Source of the DNA: Hydractinia symbiolongicarpus
Lineage: Eukaryota; Cnidaria; Hydrozoa; Anthoathecata; Hydractiniidae
DNA length: 64,000 bases
Direction: 5' to 3'
NCBI RefSeq assembly: GCF_029227915.1
Contig: NC_079882.1
Coordinates: 14,954,501 to 15,018,500 of the forward strand
Below are positions 1 to 10,429 of the stretch, piece by piece. How positions within the stretch are numbered: the first letter of the stretch is position 1; every line of letters starts with the position of its first letter. Both the position numbers and the translations under genes were made by a program. Below the pieces are notes generated by a model, which saw only the letters and a program-made list of their open reading frames with translations, had not been told where the DNA came from and made no database searches.

Positions 1-91
1 TGCAGTGTATTAATATGTCGAATATATAATGGTATACATAGCCGTGCTGTGTTGTGGCTGGAAGTTTAATAGGCTGAATTATCGTAGCATT
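1..91 (+). repeat. Partial duplicate of the SGPP catalytic exon
   Basis: These first 91 bases match 197-290 almost base for base, with a few substitutions and a small deletion just after the bases encoding the conserved His-Ser. The copy covers the C3 phosphatase motif but is out of frame and has no obvious splice sites, so it is probably a non-functional exon fragment lying in an intron. The window edge cuts it, so its full length is unknown. Confidence 0.75.
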
Positions 92-156
92 TATTGTGTG
101 GATAATTTAATAATTTTTGAAGGATTGCTGACAAGTTTACTTAAATTCTGTGACAG

Positions 157-1640
157 TATGGATAGTAAAAAGAATTATAAATTGGTTCTAGGGTCGTGCA
201 GTGTATTAATATGTCGAATATATAATGGTATACATAGCCCTGCTGATGTTGTGACTGGAAGTTTAATAGGCTGTATTATCGTGGCATTTATGCACCGTTA
301 TGATAACATCATGGATTTGTCGAGCATATTCAATAGTCAAAGTAAGTTTTTTGTTATGCATAATCTATGCTAGTTGTGTGTTTGTATCTTTACTGCACAT
401 TCGAGTTGAAAGGTTCTGTGATTTTGTTTTACGTTGATGCCTGTGCATTTATCATTTTAATGAATTTCATAGTGTATATATAGACCCATTTTTTTCACCA
501 TACAGCACTTACTGATATTTTTAATACAGGTGCATTACTGCTACCAGTTATATCTTGTATTTTATTGATACTGCATCCCTATGATGAGGTCGGTCTTGCT
601 GCATTTGTCGAAACAGTAAGTCTGTCTTATTTGATGTATGTATGTATGTATGTATGTATGTACATGTATGTATGTATGTATGTACATGTATGTATGTATG
701 TACATGTATGTATGTATTTATGTACATTATATGTATGTACATGTATGTATATGTATGTACATGTATGTATATGTATGTACATGTATGTACATGTATGTAC
801 ATGTATGTATATGTATGTACATGTATGTATATGTATGTATACATGTATGTATATGTATGTATATGTATGTATATGTATGTAGATGTGCATTTCACATTTT
901 AACACATTTTAACTTTTTCGCTTTTTTATCAAAGACTTCAATGGTATCAGCAGCAACTGGTATTATCCTTGGTAAAGCATACTCCCATGGACGATCACCA
1001 CCACTGAAAAATGTGATGGAGATGTATAAGTACGGTAGGTAAAGCAGCCATGTATTTTGGTTTGCCCACCGTCATGTAGTATGCGCATGGAATTTCTTTT
1101 TACTTTTTTATGTTTTAGGAGAAACGCCTTTAATACACACAATAACCATTGGTTTTGCAAGAGTTTTTTTAGGTATGATGGTTTCTTTTTTTTCTTATAG
1201 TTTTTTGTCTTAAGTTGCTACCACCACATTTATTTTTGTTTTAGGAGTGGTTTTAGTTGGACTTACAAAAGTTGTCTTCAAAAAGGTTGCCCAAATGATG
1301 ATTGAACTTGTTATGAAATTGTTGGATATAAAATATTACACAAAGTCCAAAACCAGTGTATTTTACACGGGTTACAACAAAAACTACAGATTACCTCCAA
1401 TATTTGCAAATAAGGTAGGGCGGATGATTTGTGCTACACTTTGTTGCACAGATTTGTGCAATAAAAAATATTTTTCCTTGGCGAAATTTGAATAATTAGT
1501 GACTTGTATATATTATGGACAGTATTTCAGCAAAAACCTTTATTTAGACCTAAAACTTGAAATGGGTTCAAATCATATTTTTTCAGATGGATTGCATGAA
1601 GTGTTTCAACGTTGTAATTATTTACATTAGAAATATTTGA
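157..1640 (+). CDS. Sphingosine-1-phosphate phosphatase-like protein, 3' part, spliced
   Basis: This is a membrane-bound PAP2-family lipid phosphatase, by family expected to dephosphorylate sphingosine-1-phosphate in the endoplasmic reticulum. The first visible exon (to 341) encodes the C3 motif as CRIYNGIHSPADVVTG, with the R, H and D of the consensus; the usual Ser before Arg is Cys here. Later exons are 530-615, 935-1034, 1119-1172, 1245-1414 and 1587-1640. All have GT/AG borders and compatible phases, and the last ends in TGA. The C-terminal exons match the hydrophobic tail of SGPP proteins (VVLVGLTKVVFKK, then a TGYNKNYRLPP-like tail). The acceptor of the first visible exon is uncertain (156 or 190 are possible), and motifs C1 and C2 lie outside the window. 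SGPP1 and SGPP2 cannot be told apart from this part alone. Confidence 0.8.
632..895. repeat. ATGT/ACATGTAT microsatellite in an SGPP intron
   Basis: A simple-sequence tract built from ATGT, which grades into a longer ACATGTATGTAT period. It fills most of the intron between the 530-615 and 935-1034 exons. Both strands stay open for long stretches only because the repeat lacks stops. The tract is rich in ACATGT, which is self-complementary, so it may form hairpins. Confidence 0.95.
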
Positions 1641-2062
1641 TTCGAACCCTCAAACATGTACATGTCGACATTAGGGGTGGATTTAGGAATTTTTTTGACT
1701 GGTAGCGTCTAAGAGGTTTAATTGCTTGTAAAAGCGCTCAAATACAACTGGTGGTTACATTTACGTTTTAAATATACATAAAATATTGAACGGAATTGGG
1801 TTTCTTCAGGATCGCGTATGGTAGATGCATATGTGATACCACTGTGGTTACTTAAGTCTTCTGAATGTTTCTTGCAAGCGTTTGCGACATTTCCTGTACA
1901 AAAATGCGAAGTCGAAGATCGAAAAAAACAAGGGGCATTGTTTATCAAAATAGTCACAGTTAATTCCCCTACTGCATTGTTTTTTAACCAATCAGCTTGA
2001 TTATGTGAGGATTTAAACCAATCAGGATATTTAAAATCAATTTTATTAAAAAAAAGAATCAA
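1641..2062. other. Intergenic DNA, nothing recognised
   Basis: This lies between the SGPP stop codon and the left terminal repeat of the transposon nest. An open frame on the minus strand (2062 to 1718) has no recognised domain. The motif AACCAATCAG occurs twice near 1987-2023, close to the transposon end. I see no clear polyadenylation signal. Confidence 0.4.
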
Positions 2063-2125
2063 AATTAACCAACTAACCAGAATTCACCGTTCCCGTAATT
2101 CTGAAGATTCGCAATGCATTATGGT
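2063..2125 (+). repeat. Left terminal inverted repeat of ISL2EU-type element
   Basis: About 60 bases here match the reverse complement of 10430-10490. The best part is CCGTTCCCGTAATT, followed by AAGATTCGCAA after three bases, with only a few mismatches across about 40 bases. The outer AATTAACCAA is also shared. The repeat lies just before a THAP-transposase gene and faces its partner 8.4 kb away, as expected for the two ends of one DNA transposon. The exact outer edge and target duplication are not clear. Confidence 0.6.
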
Positions 2126-2334
2126 ATGCAGTATGGTCGAAAATTAGATGTAAACAATCATGGCTGCAGTAATTAAAATACAGAAAGTAACAAAAATACA
2201 GAAAATCCACTGAATTCTACAACTATATATAATAAAAACAGTATTTTTGAATGCTCTACAACTGACAGAATCACTGGAACTTCTAGTTCTGTTTGTTCTA
2301 CCTTATCAGATGTACTAGCAGCTAATCAACCAAC

Positions 2335-3061
2335 ATTGGCTCGAACAAGATTGGGGGGATAACATGCTGTGTTCCTCACTGCTTAAACAATTCCAAACGA
2401 AACAAAGACCTTAGTTTTAACATCAGTCCTAAAGACAAGGCCTTGAGAAAGCAGTGGCTAGCTAAAATTAGCAGGAAAAACTTCAAGCCAACAAGCTCAC
2501 ATAGGGTTTGCGCACCCCACTTTGAAGGGGGTAAAAGACATACATGAATAAAGTGCCAAGTATTGTTCCAAAGGTCGCAGTGCTAGTCCCTAAAAAACAA
2601 AGAAAACTCCTACTAGTCTTATACTTTTACCAGAGTTATTTTACCTATTCGACCCACAAGGGAACAAGAAAGTTCACACGAAGTTGAACCGACATTAGAA
2701 CAGCAACATGCCATGGAAATAGAACTTTTAAAAACACAACTGGAGGAAATAACAAAACAGAAATATGATAATGAAAATATATTAGTTGAAAAAATATACA
2801 GTTAAAAAATATGACACGAAAGCTATGAACTTTTTGAGGCGTTATTTCAAGAATACCTTATGCCTGATGCTTCATTACTATTTTATTGGGAATCGGATTC
2901 CAAGGAACCATCCAATGGCCAAAAAAAGGGCAAGGACTAGAAGCCTAGAACTCTGTGAAGAATTTTTTCTAGTTCTAACAAGATGGAGATGTGGTTTTCC
3001 TATTGAAGATCTTGGCGTGCGGTTTTAACATGTCAACAAGTAATAGTCGAATTCTTTTACT
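2335..3061 (+). pseudogene. ISL2EU-type transposase fragment: THAP finger and HTH
   Basis: The first segment (about 2350-2545) encodes a THAP zinc finger: a CCVPHC start, a conserved Trp in KQWLAKI, and a closing CAPHF giving the C2-CH ligands. A stop follows. After a coiled-coil-like spacer, 2920-3061 encodes a helix-turn-helix (EEFFLVLTRWRCGFPIEDL) typical of the DNA-binding part of DDE transposases of this family. The frame breaks around 3026 and the reading then runs to a possible GTATGT splice donor at 3063. The DDE catalytic domain, expected in a following exon, is absent. The fragment is a dead transposase head; its partner gene is probably the YqaJ/SWIM fragment at 8.4-10.3 kb. Confidence 0.7.
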
Positions 3062-3167
3062 TGGTATGTTTTTTTGCGTATAAAATTACGTGCTTTAAAT
3101 ATCAGTTGAAAATAAATGTTTAACAAAAAACATTTATAAAGCAACCATAAATTTAAACATCCTTAAC

Positions 3168-3515
3168 TATGAGCGCAAGGTTTACATTTGTCTATCAGCA
3201 ACAACGTTTAAACAAAGATACGCCAACCACAAAAAATCCTTTAACACAGCTAAGTACAAAAAAGACACGGAACTTTCAAAAGAAGTATGGCGTATAAAAG
3301 ATTAATTACATACCATTAATCACATGGAAAATAATCAACAATGTAATGAACTTGTCCCGAACTCCAAAGCTATTAAATGCAATTTGTGTTTAGCCGAGAA
3401 ACTAGAAATCGCAATGTACGATGATAACAACTTATTAAACACGCGATCAGAATTAATATCCAAATGCAGGCACATCAATAAGTACAAACTCTTCCAAAAT
3501 GATACTAAAGACTAG
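3168..3515 (+). pseudogene. GIY-YIG endonuclease fragment of a Penelope-like element
   Basis: The frame reads VYICLSATTFKQRYANHKKSF and continues through TELSKEVWRIKD, an in-frame TAA at about 3303, then a CNLCLAEK stretch, and ends in NTRSELISKCRHINKYKL. This order matches the C-terminal GIY-YIG nuclease of retroelements, with the zinc-knuckle-like CxxC and the ELISKCRH tail. GIY has become VYI and YIG has become ICL, so the first catalytic strand is degraded. No reverse transcriptase lies upstream on this strand; the one at 4.3-5.1 kb is on the other strand and is probably a different copy. Confidence 0.6.
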
Positions 3516-3673
3516 AAGGAACAACGTCACTTTTTTATAGATTATAGATGTCCTTTGATAACTTTATATTGCTTTTACGGTTTAAATGTCAATTTATTCA
3601 ACTGAGGATTGCGAAAGCATGAAACTATAGTATTGAATGTAAAAATTGTCTTTGTTTCATCCCGTGTGTATAT

Positions 3674-3725
3674 TATATATATATATATATATGTATATTA
3701 TATATGTATATATTATATATATGAA
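3674..3725. repeat. AT dinucleotide tract
   Basis: A run of TA repeats broken by short GTATA steps. It carries no coding signal and lies between the two Penelope-like fragments. Confidence 0.9.
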
Positions 3726-3803
3726 AGTATATGCATATTTACAAAGGTTTTTTAAAAATAACGCATGAATAATAAATTGAAGTGGCCGAACCATTACAAA
3801 TAC

Positions 3804-3997
3804 AATTGCATTACAAATTTGTAATTGTAATTGTAATTGTAATTTGTAATTGTAATTGTAATTGTAATTGTAATTGTAATTTGTAATTGTAATTTGTAAT
3901 TGTAATTTGTAATTTGTAATTTGTAATTGTAATTTGTATTTGTAATTTGTAATTGTAATTTGTATTTGTAATTGTAATTGTAATTTGTAATTGTAAT
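3804..3997. repeat. TTGTAA / TTTGTAA short tandem repeat
   Basis: About 190 bases alternating between the 6-base TTGTAA and the 7-base variant TTTGTAA, followed directly by unique sequence. The mixed period shifts frame repeatedly. The minus-strand open frame through it (Asn-Tyr-rich) is a product of the repeat. Confidence 0.92.
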
Positions 3998-4286
3998 GAC
4001 AGTCCTCTTCTTCAGAGCGGAGACACTACAACACAAATACAAACAATTAACGAAATTTAGGCATATACGGAACATAGGTACTCTAACAGATAAATAGTCT
4101 ACAAAATGTGAATGAAAAGATTGTTGTGGTACAGAATAAACCGAAAGCAACTCTTGTAATTATTAAAACGAAAGCTAAACGTGGTACTTGCGCTACCTAC
4201 ATATTGTATATCGCAGGTTTACAGTTCTTATATCAAATTTATTGGACTTGTTTTTGTCACCAAACGAAGAAGTAGTGTTTATGTAA

Positions 4287-5069
4287 TTACATACATCGCA
4301 GCGAGCACCACATTTTCTGCACCCGTTGGCTTTCTAACTTTGCCCGCACAAGAACGTCTTGCAAACTTTTTCCCTTTTTTAAACCCCACAATAGGACATT
4401 AGAAAAGACTTTGCGATGTTCTTCATTTGGTGTCAAAAGAAAGTGAATTTTAAAAAACGCTCCCCTAATATTCATAAATGCTGGGTGGTAAGTAATATTA
4501 AAGGTGAAATTATTATCATCATTCCTAGTTTTAATAGTATTTAGCAAGTCATCTCGTCTAAATTTCCGAGCCCTAAGTACTTGCTGTCTCACCATCTTAC
4601 TACTGTGACCTCTATCCTGCAACCATGATTCTAGGTCATTGCACCTCTTATCGAAAAACTCTCTCTGAGGAAGTCCTATTAAGCCTAAGTGCTTGACTAT
4701 ATGCTATACCCTGATAGGATGAGGAAGGTGACAAGATGAAGCCTGTAGATACTGATGAGTATCAGTAGATTCCACATATAAGTCGGTAATAAGATGATTG
4801 TCTTTGCGAATAACTTTAACATCTAAAAAATTAACACTATTTCTAGAAAATGAATGGGTAAACTTGATGGTGGGATGGCAACTATTTAAAAGTTCATGGA
4901 ACTTAATCAATTTGTCTTCTCCATGCTGCCACAACATAAAAATATCATCAATATATCTCAACCAAACAAGAGGCTTGAGCATTAAGGATTCCAAAAACCC
5001 CTTCTCCAAATCCCCCATAAAAATATTTGCATATATGAATGTAATTCGAATCTTAAATGTAAAAAACAA
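4287..5069 (-). pseudogene. Penelope-like reverse transcriptase, 3' part
   Basis: Read on the minus strand, the first part carries the catalytic YIDDIF box of reverse transcriptase in the context VWLRYIDDIFMLWQHG, followed by an SVNFLDVKV thumb-proximal motif. A frame break or stop near 4704 separates it from the next part (LESWLQDRG, RARKFRRDDLL, ITYHPAF, then LVRAKLESQ). Those motifs are the usual linker between reverse transcriptase and the GIY-YIG nuclease in Penelope-like elements. The reading ends in CSLRC, where the zinc-binding region would start. The 5' half and the nuclease are missing. Penelope-like origin is well supported by motif order. Confidence 0.75.
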
Positions 5070-5312
5070 ACTGTTGTGTTGTAGTTAGAAATGTTTCAGG
5101 CAATTGTATGCATCTTCAATTCGTTCTCTTTGGGATGAAACAAAGTTTAGTATTCATAGTAAAAAACTGATTGGAGTTTTATTCGGAGAACGCTAGCAAG
5201 CTACTACTGAGAAGTAAAAGAAAAAACAGGTTCGTTGTTTAGATTATTTAGTAGAGAAATGAACTTGGGTGTATAACGAGATTCTAGCCGTTTCTTTCAG
5301 AGCTAAATATTA

Positions 5313-5440
5313 AGGGGCTATTTCTTTCATACCTGAGATTCAAATCTGTATGCTCCAAGTGCTCCAGTGACCAAAGAAACAACACAGAACCGAATCCAAG
5401 CATCCAGAACCGATTCTTGTGTGCGAAAGAAATAGCCCCT
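5313..5440. mobile_element. Small foldback / MITE-like element
   Basis: A 16-base sequence, AGGGGCTATTTCTTTC at 5313-5328, is repeated as an exact reverse complement at 5425-5440, enclosing about 96 bases without a coding frame. Such a short element with perfect ends resembles a MITE. I see no convincing target-site duplication, so the superfamily is unassigned. Confidence 0.55.
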
Positions 5441-6229
5441 AAGTTTGTTGTTGTGTCTTGAGACGGAAAATATTTTCTTTAAGCACGTATTTTGTATGTA
5501 CATACTAAAAATGGGTCAGAAGTTTAGAATATCCTAAAAATATGTCTAAGCTTAATAGTTTGTTTTGAATATGAAGATTTGTATGACGCACAAAGTTTAT
5601 TAGAAGTTTACTTTTTTTATTGTATATCAAACGAACTGAACTTTTTTTGTCCAAGCAATGGGCCGTTACATGTAGTAGAATTGCCATTAGCTAGTAACTT
5701 ATAGCATGCTTTTTTTTCATTAAGGCATTATATGTTTTCAGGCCATAGTCATGTTAAGAACATATTGAGAAAAATGAGGATAGCATTTTGTCAAAGAAGT
5801 TTAGAACATCGAGGCTAAAACTAAAACCCACTATTCTTAGCGTGTATATCCTAGATAAGAATTTACATAAACATGTAAAAAGTAATTTTTCCGTGGTTAC
5901 TGTTTTTAACACTACAGACTGTTTGATTTAGTGTTGATGTCGTTATAAAAAAGACCTAAACCTAAAACCTAAAGTTAAATCAATGTTTACATCTGTTACG
6001 TTGCCGTTTGAAATATATTCGATTCTTAAATTCGAAAACGATGCATTGTTATCTTCTTTGATTTTATGCGTGATTTTCTTAACTATAAGTTTGGGTCTGT
6101 TCTTTTAATATTTTGGATTGAAATGTTTCGATAGATATACAACATACTAAATGATTCAAGTTTTTATATTTCTCTTTTATGTGTTTTCAACTATTAATTT
6201 CTTATATTTTGAGTATAACATTGGAAGGT
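5441..6229. other. AT-rich intervening DNA, nothing clear
   Basis: No gene or conserved motif is apparent. Around 6000-6050 a stretch reading GCCGTTTG, then TATTCG, then TTCGAAAACGATGCATTG is loosely like the transposon end at 8325-8365. It may be the worn left end of the second ISL2EU-type copy, but the match is weak. Confidence 0.35.
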
Positions 6230-6838
6230 TTGCCGTTTGCATTCATTTGTCCCATCTACATCACATCGAGTCTGTTCAGCACACTTCATAGGAGGTAAAA
6301 AAACTTATACGAACAATGTTCCAACGATAGTTCCGAAGACTATAAAACCTACAGAGTGGAAATCTAGAAAAACGATGAATAGTTCTGGAAGGGATCGCAT
6401 TCTTTTATCTGCTATACGTCCTGATAAAGCTACATGTTAAACAGAAAAACAGCTGTCATTGGAAGAAGAGCTTGAAAGTACAGTAGCTCAGTTAACAGAA
6501 GAACTAAAAAATTGAGGGTATACTTTGACCGCAAGGAAAATGAGTTGAAAACAATAATTGAAAATTTAGGAAAAAATATTCAAAATACAAAGTTTACAAT
6601 TGACAGATTCAAACATAATGAATCCTATGATATATTCAAAATAATATTAGACTACTTGGAACCAGCAGCTAGTAAACTGGTTTACTGGGGGTCAAACACA
6701 AATATGGAAAGTAAAACATCAGAAGAAATAAACAAAAGAGGACGAAGCAGAACACTCAATTCAGAAGAGGAATTCTTTCTTGTTCGACTAAGATGTGCTT
6801 TCCCGCTGGAAGATTTAGCAATCAGGTGCAATATGTGA
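6230..6838 (+). pseudogene. Second ISL2EU-type transposase fragment
   Basis: The 5' part encodes the end of a THAP finger (STSHRVCSAHFIGG, equivalent to SSHRVCAPHFEGG in the 2.3-kb copy), so the first cysteines are lost. A stop and frame changes near 6440-6512 follow. The next segment is a charged coiled-coil-like spacer, and then the helix-turn-helix SEEEFFLVRLRCAFPLEDLA. The reading stops immediately after this helix, where the sequence switches to the convergent YqaJ gene. The DDE domain is again absent. This is a related but distinct copy of the transposase at 2.3-3.1 kb. Confidence 0.7.
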
Positions 6839-8082
6839 TGTCTCCATAACGTTTGATTGCATGCTTTTCATTCTCTTTCCCCCAATCGCAAGCAGTTGAT
6901 TTGAATTTTTTACTTTGCAATAAATTTTGTAATAGTGATTTTGGGTATATGGTTGGTCGTCGGTTAATCACAGATCCAAAATTTGATGCAGTGATACGTT
7001 TTTTTCGTTCCTCATACCAACGGTTAGATGCAGCCTGGGTTAATGATTCATTTTTAATTTGTATTATCCTTTCCTCATCAACTAACAAATGCTCAGTAAC
7101 AAATTTTTGTTGTTTATCATCTAATTTACTGATATCCATATTATTTACAGCAATTTTTTCAAGAACTGCATGTATTGGACGTTTATTTTCTTTCTATGTA
7201 AGATCTTTGTTGGCAATATACTGCTTTACAGTTGTGTCAAAAAAATTACATGGCTTGTAATCTTTTCCCTTCAATAAAGTTCCAAATATAACACCTTTTC
7301 CAGTTGATAACAAACTTTCACTTAATTTTTTTATTTTTTCTTTCGGCGTGTGTGCGAACAGTGGTGTGGCACAAAAAAATTTATTCCCAGTGACTAGTGG
7401 TCTCTTACGACTGTTCTTGGCGTCTTTGTTTATGTCAGCTTTGGCAAATGTCAATTCTGAAAATTTTATTGGTTTTACATTTGCTGATTCACCTGGAACA
7501 TGCCATTTTTGCAGAATGTCAGTGCATGTTTTGTCATCAGGCACGCTTTTTACACCAAGTGTTCTATAATCAACTAACTGATATAATGCAGCTGCAACGT
7601 GTTTACAGCAGCCTCCGCTACCAGCTTTGCAACTACATTTTCCATAAAATACATCACCAGTTTCTTGACATAGATGTATGTACACAGTATATTTTTCTTT
7701 TTTCATGAGGCAGCGACGTAACATTTAACAAAAAAACAAAGTCTCTCAACGTTCACTTTTGCTTTCACTTTCAGTTTTTTCAAGTAGTTCTCTTTAAACA
7801 ACTGGTAGCCCAGGATCTTATGTTTCTCTGCACCTCTGGATTTATTATCGAAACTTTTTTCAAGCACAAGATACTTTTAATTCGCTCATGTGATATGGGG
7901 GGAAGATGTGACAGATCAGTGCTCCAGTCTTTGACAGTATTTGTGATATCTTGTTCAAGTGTTTCATCTTCACCAGAGTTTTGTATTTCTTTGAAAACTG
8001 GTCTTGGACCCACGCTAGAGCTTTGAGAAAAGCTAGTTATGAAAAGATCAATACTTGAATTTAAATCGATTAAGTTAGACAT
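6822..8082 (-). pseudogene. YqaJ exonuclease with SWIM zinc finger, ISL2EU-type partner protein
   Basis: On the minus strand the gene starts with an acidic N-terminal part (8082-7780). It continues through a KHKILGYQLFKEN-like frame, then a SWIM finger (CSCKAGSGGCCKH, the CxCxnCxH pattern) at about 7650-7590, a linker, and finally the YqaJ recombinase-exonuclease core (RWYEERKKRITASNFGSVINRR, then DWGKENEKHAIKRYG) near 7060-6860. ISL2EU elements pair such a protein with a THAP transposase. At least three frames are needed, so it is inactive, and the YqaJ domain is cut off after its first third by the junction with the transposase fragment. Both genes of the pair are thus truncated at one shared breakpoint near 6838. 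Confidence 0.75.
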
Positions 8083-8365
8083 ATCTGCTTCGTACTCTAC
8101 GCTTTTTCCCTCTCAATTGGCTCGAAATACAATGTTTACATATGGATAATAGCCTGCCATTAGTGAGATAATTGCGAAACTGTAAAAAATGGAGCGCAAA
8201 TGTGAACATAGCTTACGGAGATTATTTTATTGCCATAATAATTAGCCGCCGCTTAATGAACACAACTTTGGGAAAATAATATGCTCCGAGGAAATATTTC
8301 TTGAATACAACTACCTCGATACATTGCGGTTTTCGCGAATAGAGGGAACGGGGAACTCACAACGG
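8083..8365. other. Right flank of second ISL2EU-type copy, candidate end
   Basis: This is non-coding sequence upstream of the first YqaJ gene. The stretch TTTCGCGAATAGAGGGAACGG near 8330-8351, read in reverse, shares TTC-CCGTTCCC and ATTCGC with the better-defined terminal repeats at 2063 and 10490. It is plausibly the right end of the second, nested copy. Confidence 0.45.
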
Positions 8366-9399
8366 TGGATTTTGTCCTTTTTTCATAAAGTTTTGTGCAA
8401 TAGGTTCATTGATTACCCCACTTACAACTCTCCGCAACAAATTGTCCATCATGTTCTCCTGGCAAAACCTTTTGCAAAACTTAGGATATAAATTAACTCT
8501 GGCATTAATTACTGCGCCAAAATTTGAGAATGTTAAGCGTTCTTTTCTTTCTGAAAACCATTTTTTAGAAGATTATTCCCCAATTGTTTCATGTTCTATT
8601 GCAGTAATAAGTAAGTGATTATCGATAAACATTTTCTCTTCTTCTTGCAACCGATCGTTATGAACTGCATTTAGTTTATTATCAGCTGCCTCGATAACGA
8701 AATCAACAACTTCTTTTCGAGATGTGGTATAAAAATCACACGGCTTATATTTAATACGCCTTAACAAATTTTCCATGCATATACCTTGTCTTATATCGGC
8801 TAGACGTTCACCTAATTTTTTATACTGTTTTGGTCTTCGGTAGATGTAGGTATAGAACAGTGATCACGCTTTCCAGCAACAATAGACGTCTTTCTTGATT
8901 TCGTACTATCTTTTTCAAAATTAGCTTTTTCAAATGTTAATTCAAAAATAGTATAGCTTCATTATTTGAAGCCTCTCCAGGAACATGCCATTTTTGAAGA
9001 ACATCAGTGCAAGTTTTGTCATCTGGAACTTCTTTTAAGTGGGGTTCCTTATAGTCTACTAGCTGGTATAAAGTTACAGCTACATGTTTACAGCAGCCGC
9101 CTACGCCAGATTTACAATTGCACGTTGCATATAAAATCTATCCAGTGCTTTGGTTTAGGTGTACATATACATTGTATTTGGCTCTTTTCATAGAAGCAGC
9201 TACATAGCACTTATCAATAAAAAGTGTATAATTTCCTTTCACATTGGGTTTAACACGAACTCCCTTAAGGCTGAAATACACTATCATTTTTCAATGATCA
9301 TTTTTTAATGATACATTCCAATGACGTTAAAAATGGCAAATTTTGGCGCAAATACACTATCATTAAAAACATGAAACTTGAGCATGTTTTCTTTGCAAC

Positions 9400-9779
9400 A
9401 TGGACTCTGAAGAAGAAATAGCAGCTGCCGTTGTTGTATGTTATCAAAAAATATAGTCAAACGTAGAAAAAGAAAGTACAGAAGTGTATGGATGAAGCCG
9501 TGGTTAAATAGGCGAACTGAACTTGACATCTACAATACTACAATACCAAGAGTATACGCGATTTTTAAGAAGCCGCGGAATATTTTTGATGAGCTCCTTA
9601 ATCTCATAGAAGTTGACATTGAGAAAAAAACAACGCATTAACGAGACCCAATTCGTGTTAAAGTCAAACTAGCCGCAACTTTGAAGTTTTTATCATGTGG
9701 GATATCCCACAAGCTGGGCTGGCTTCTCCAAATCTCAATAAAATTTTCAGTCGCTTCTTGCGTCTTCATTCTCGGGTGA
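9400..9779 (+). pseudogene. Harbinger (HARBI1-like) transposase N-terminal remnant
   Basis: An ATG at 9400 opens a short acidic N-terminus (MDSEEEIAAAVVVCYQ). After a frameshift, the frame from 9438 reads RRKRKYRSVWMKPWLNRR and then FDELLNLIEVDIEKK, a TAA, and KVKLAATLKFLSCG. This order (basic WxxPWL motif, FDELL, then the KLAxTLxFLxxG helix) is the conserved N-terminus of HARBI1/ALP1-type transposases. The DDE catalytic core is deleted. It is non-functional and defines its host element as Harbinger-derived. Confidence 0.75.
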
Positions 9780-9899
9780 ATTATCTTGTTTAAATCTTTG
9801 TTTTCAACTATGTTTACACCCAAACCTATATCGCGTGCAACAAACACGTGTGCGAAAACAATGGTTTCGATTTAAAACAATAGAAAAAAAATGTCATTG

Positions 9900-9937
9900 A
9901 AAAATTAAAAGTTGAACATGTTCAACTTTTAATTTTT
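9900..9937. repeat. Perfect 38-bp palindrome
   Basis: A spacerless perfect palindrome centred on GAACATGTTC, with arms AAAAATTAAAAGTTGAACA. It lies inside the Harbinger-derived element next to an internal copy of the terminal-repeat core, and may be a fused pair of older inverted-repeat ends. Confidence 0.85.
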
Positions 9938-10429
9938 AAGGATCATCGGAAATGAGAGTGTAAAAAATGACATTTTTTTCTGTATACACTGTCATTTTTC
10001 AATGATAATTGGAAAATGATCATTGAAAAATGATAGTGTATTTCAGCCTTTACATTATTTTCTTTAAACAACTGGTATCCGACAATTTTGTGCTTCAAGG
10101 CACCTCTACCACGATTAGCAAGAGCTATAGTGCCATCGATTAAATAGTCTTGCATAAACTTGTGTGATACAGCAGACAGCAAAGACAGATCTCTGCCAAT
10201 AGTTTAATGCTGTTATTTATAGTTTCTTCTTCTTCAACAACAAGTTCTTCTCCAAAAAGCTCACGAAAGGTAGATCTGAACCCCTTGCTAGAGCTTTAAA
10301 AAAAGTAGGGTCAGAATCTACATCCTTATTTAAAGCTTAAATATTTTCCTTGTTGTTTTTGGCCATTTTTACAGTACTGTCAAAGCGTCTTAGCGTTTGT
10401 TTTGATATTAATGAATACAACTATCATAA

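Larger units (their letters stand above)
9268..10049 (+). mobile_element. PIF/Harbinger-derived element with TTA target duplication
   Basis: The ends are inverted repeats starting AGGCTGAAATACACTATC, perfect for more than 30 bases. Both are flanked by TTA (9265-9267 and 10050-10052), matching the 3-bp target duplication of PIF/Harbinger transposons. The interior keeps the N-terminal part of a Harbinger transposase, so this is an internally deleted derivative rather than an unrelated MITE. It sits inside the second YqaJ/SWIM pseudogene and is therefore younger than it. More inverted copies of the TCATTTTTCAATGAT core occur inside, suggesting layered terminal repeats. Confidence 0.8.
8366..10340 (-). 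pseudogene. Second YqaJ/SWIM gene, interrupted by a Harbinger derivative
   Basis: This parallels the 6.8-8.1 kb gene segment by segment. The N-terminal part (10340-10053) includes KHKIVGYQLFKEN. The SWIM finger (CNCKSGVGGCCKH) is at about 9125-9080, then a DDKTCTDVLQKWHVPGE linker, a YKPCDFYTT stretch (8776-8573), and the start of the YqaJ core (ERKERLTFSNFGAVI) near 8560-8510. The 782-bp element at 9268-10049 splits the coding sequence, and several stops occur outside it. The YqaJ catalytic part is lost at the left, next to the end of the nested copy. It is the likely second gene of the outer element that starts at 2063. Confidence 0.65.

Noticed and set aside
548-1042. Overlapping open frames on both strands (Met/Tyr/Val/Cys-rich)
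   Set aside because: They are translations of the ATGT/ACAT microsatellite.
1718-2062. 114-codon minus-strand frame beside the SGPP gene
   Set aside because: No recognised domain, no splice or promoter context, and it runs into transposon-end sequence.
3794-4150. Minus-strand frame rich in Asn-Tyr-Lys
   Set aside because: It is a product of the TTGTAA/TTTGTAA tandem repeat and has no domain.
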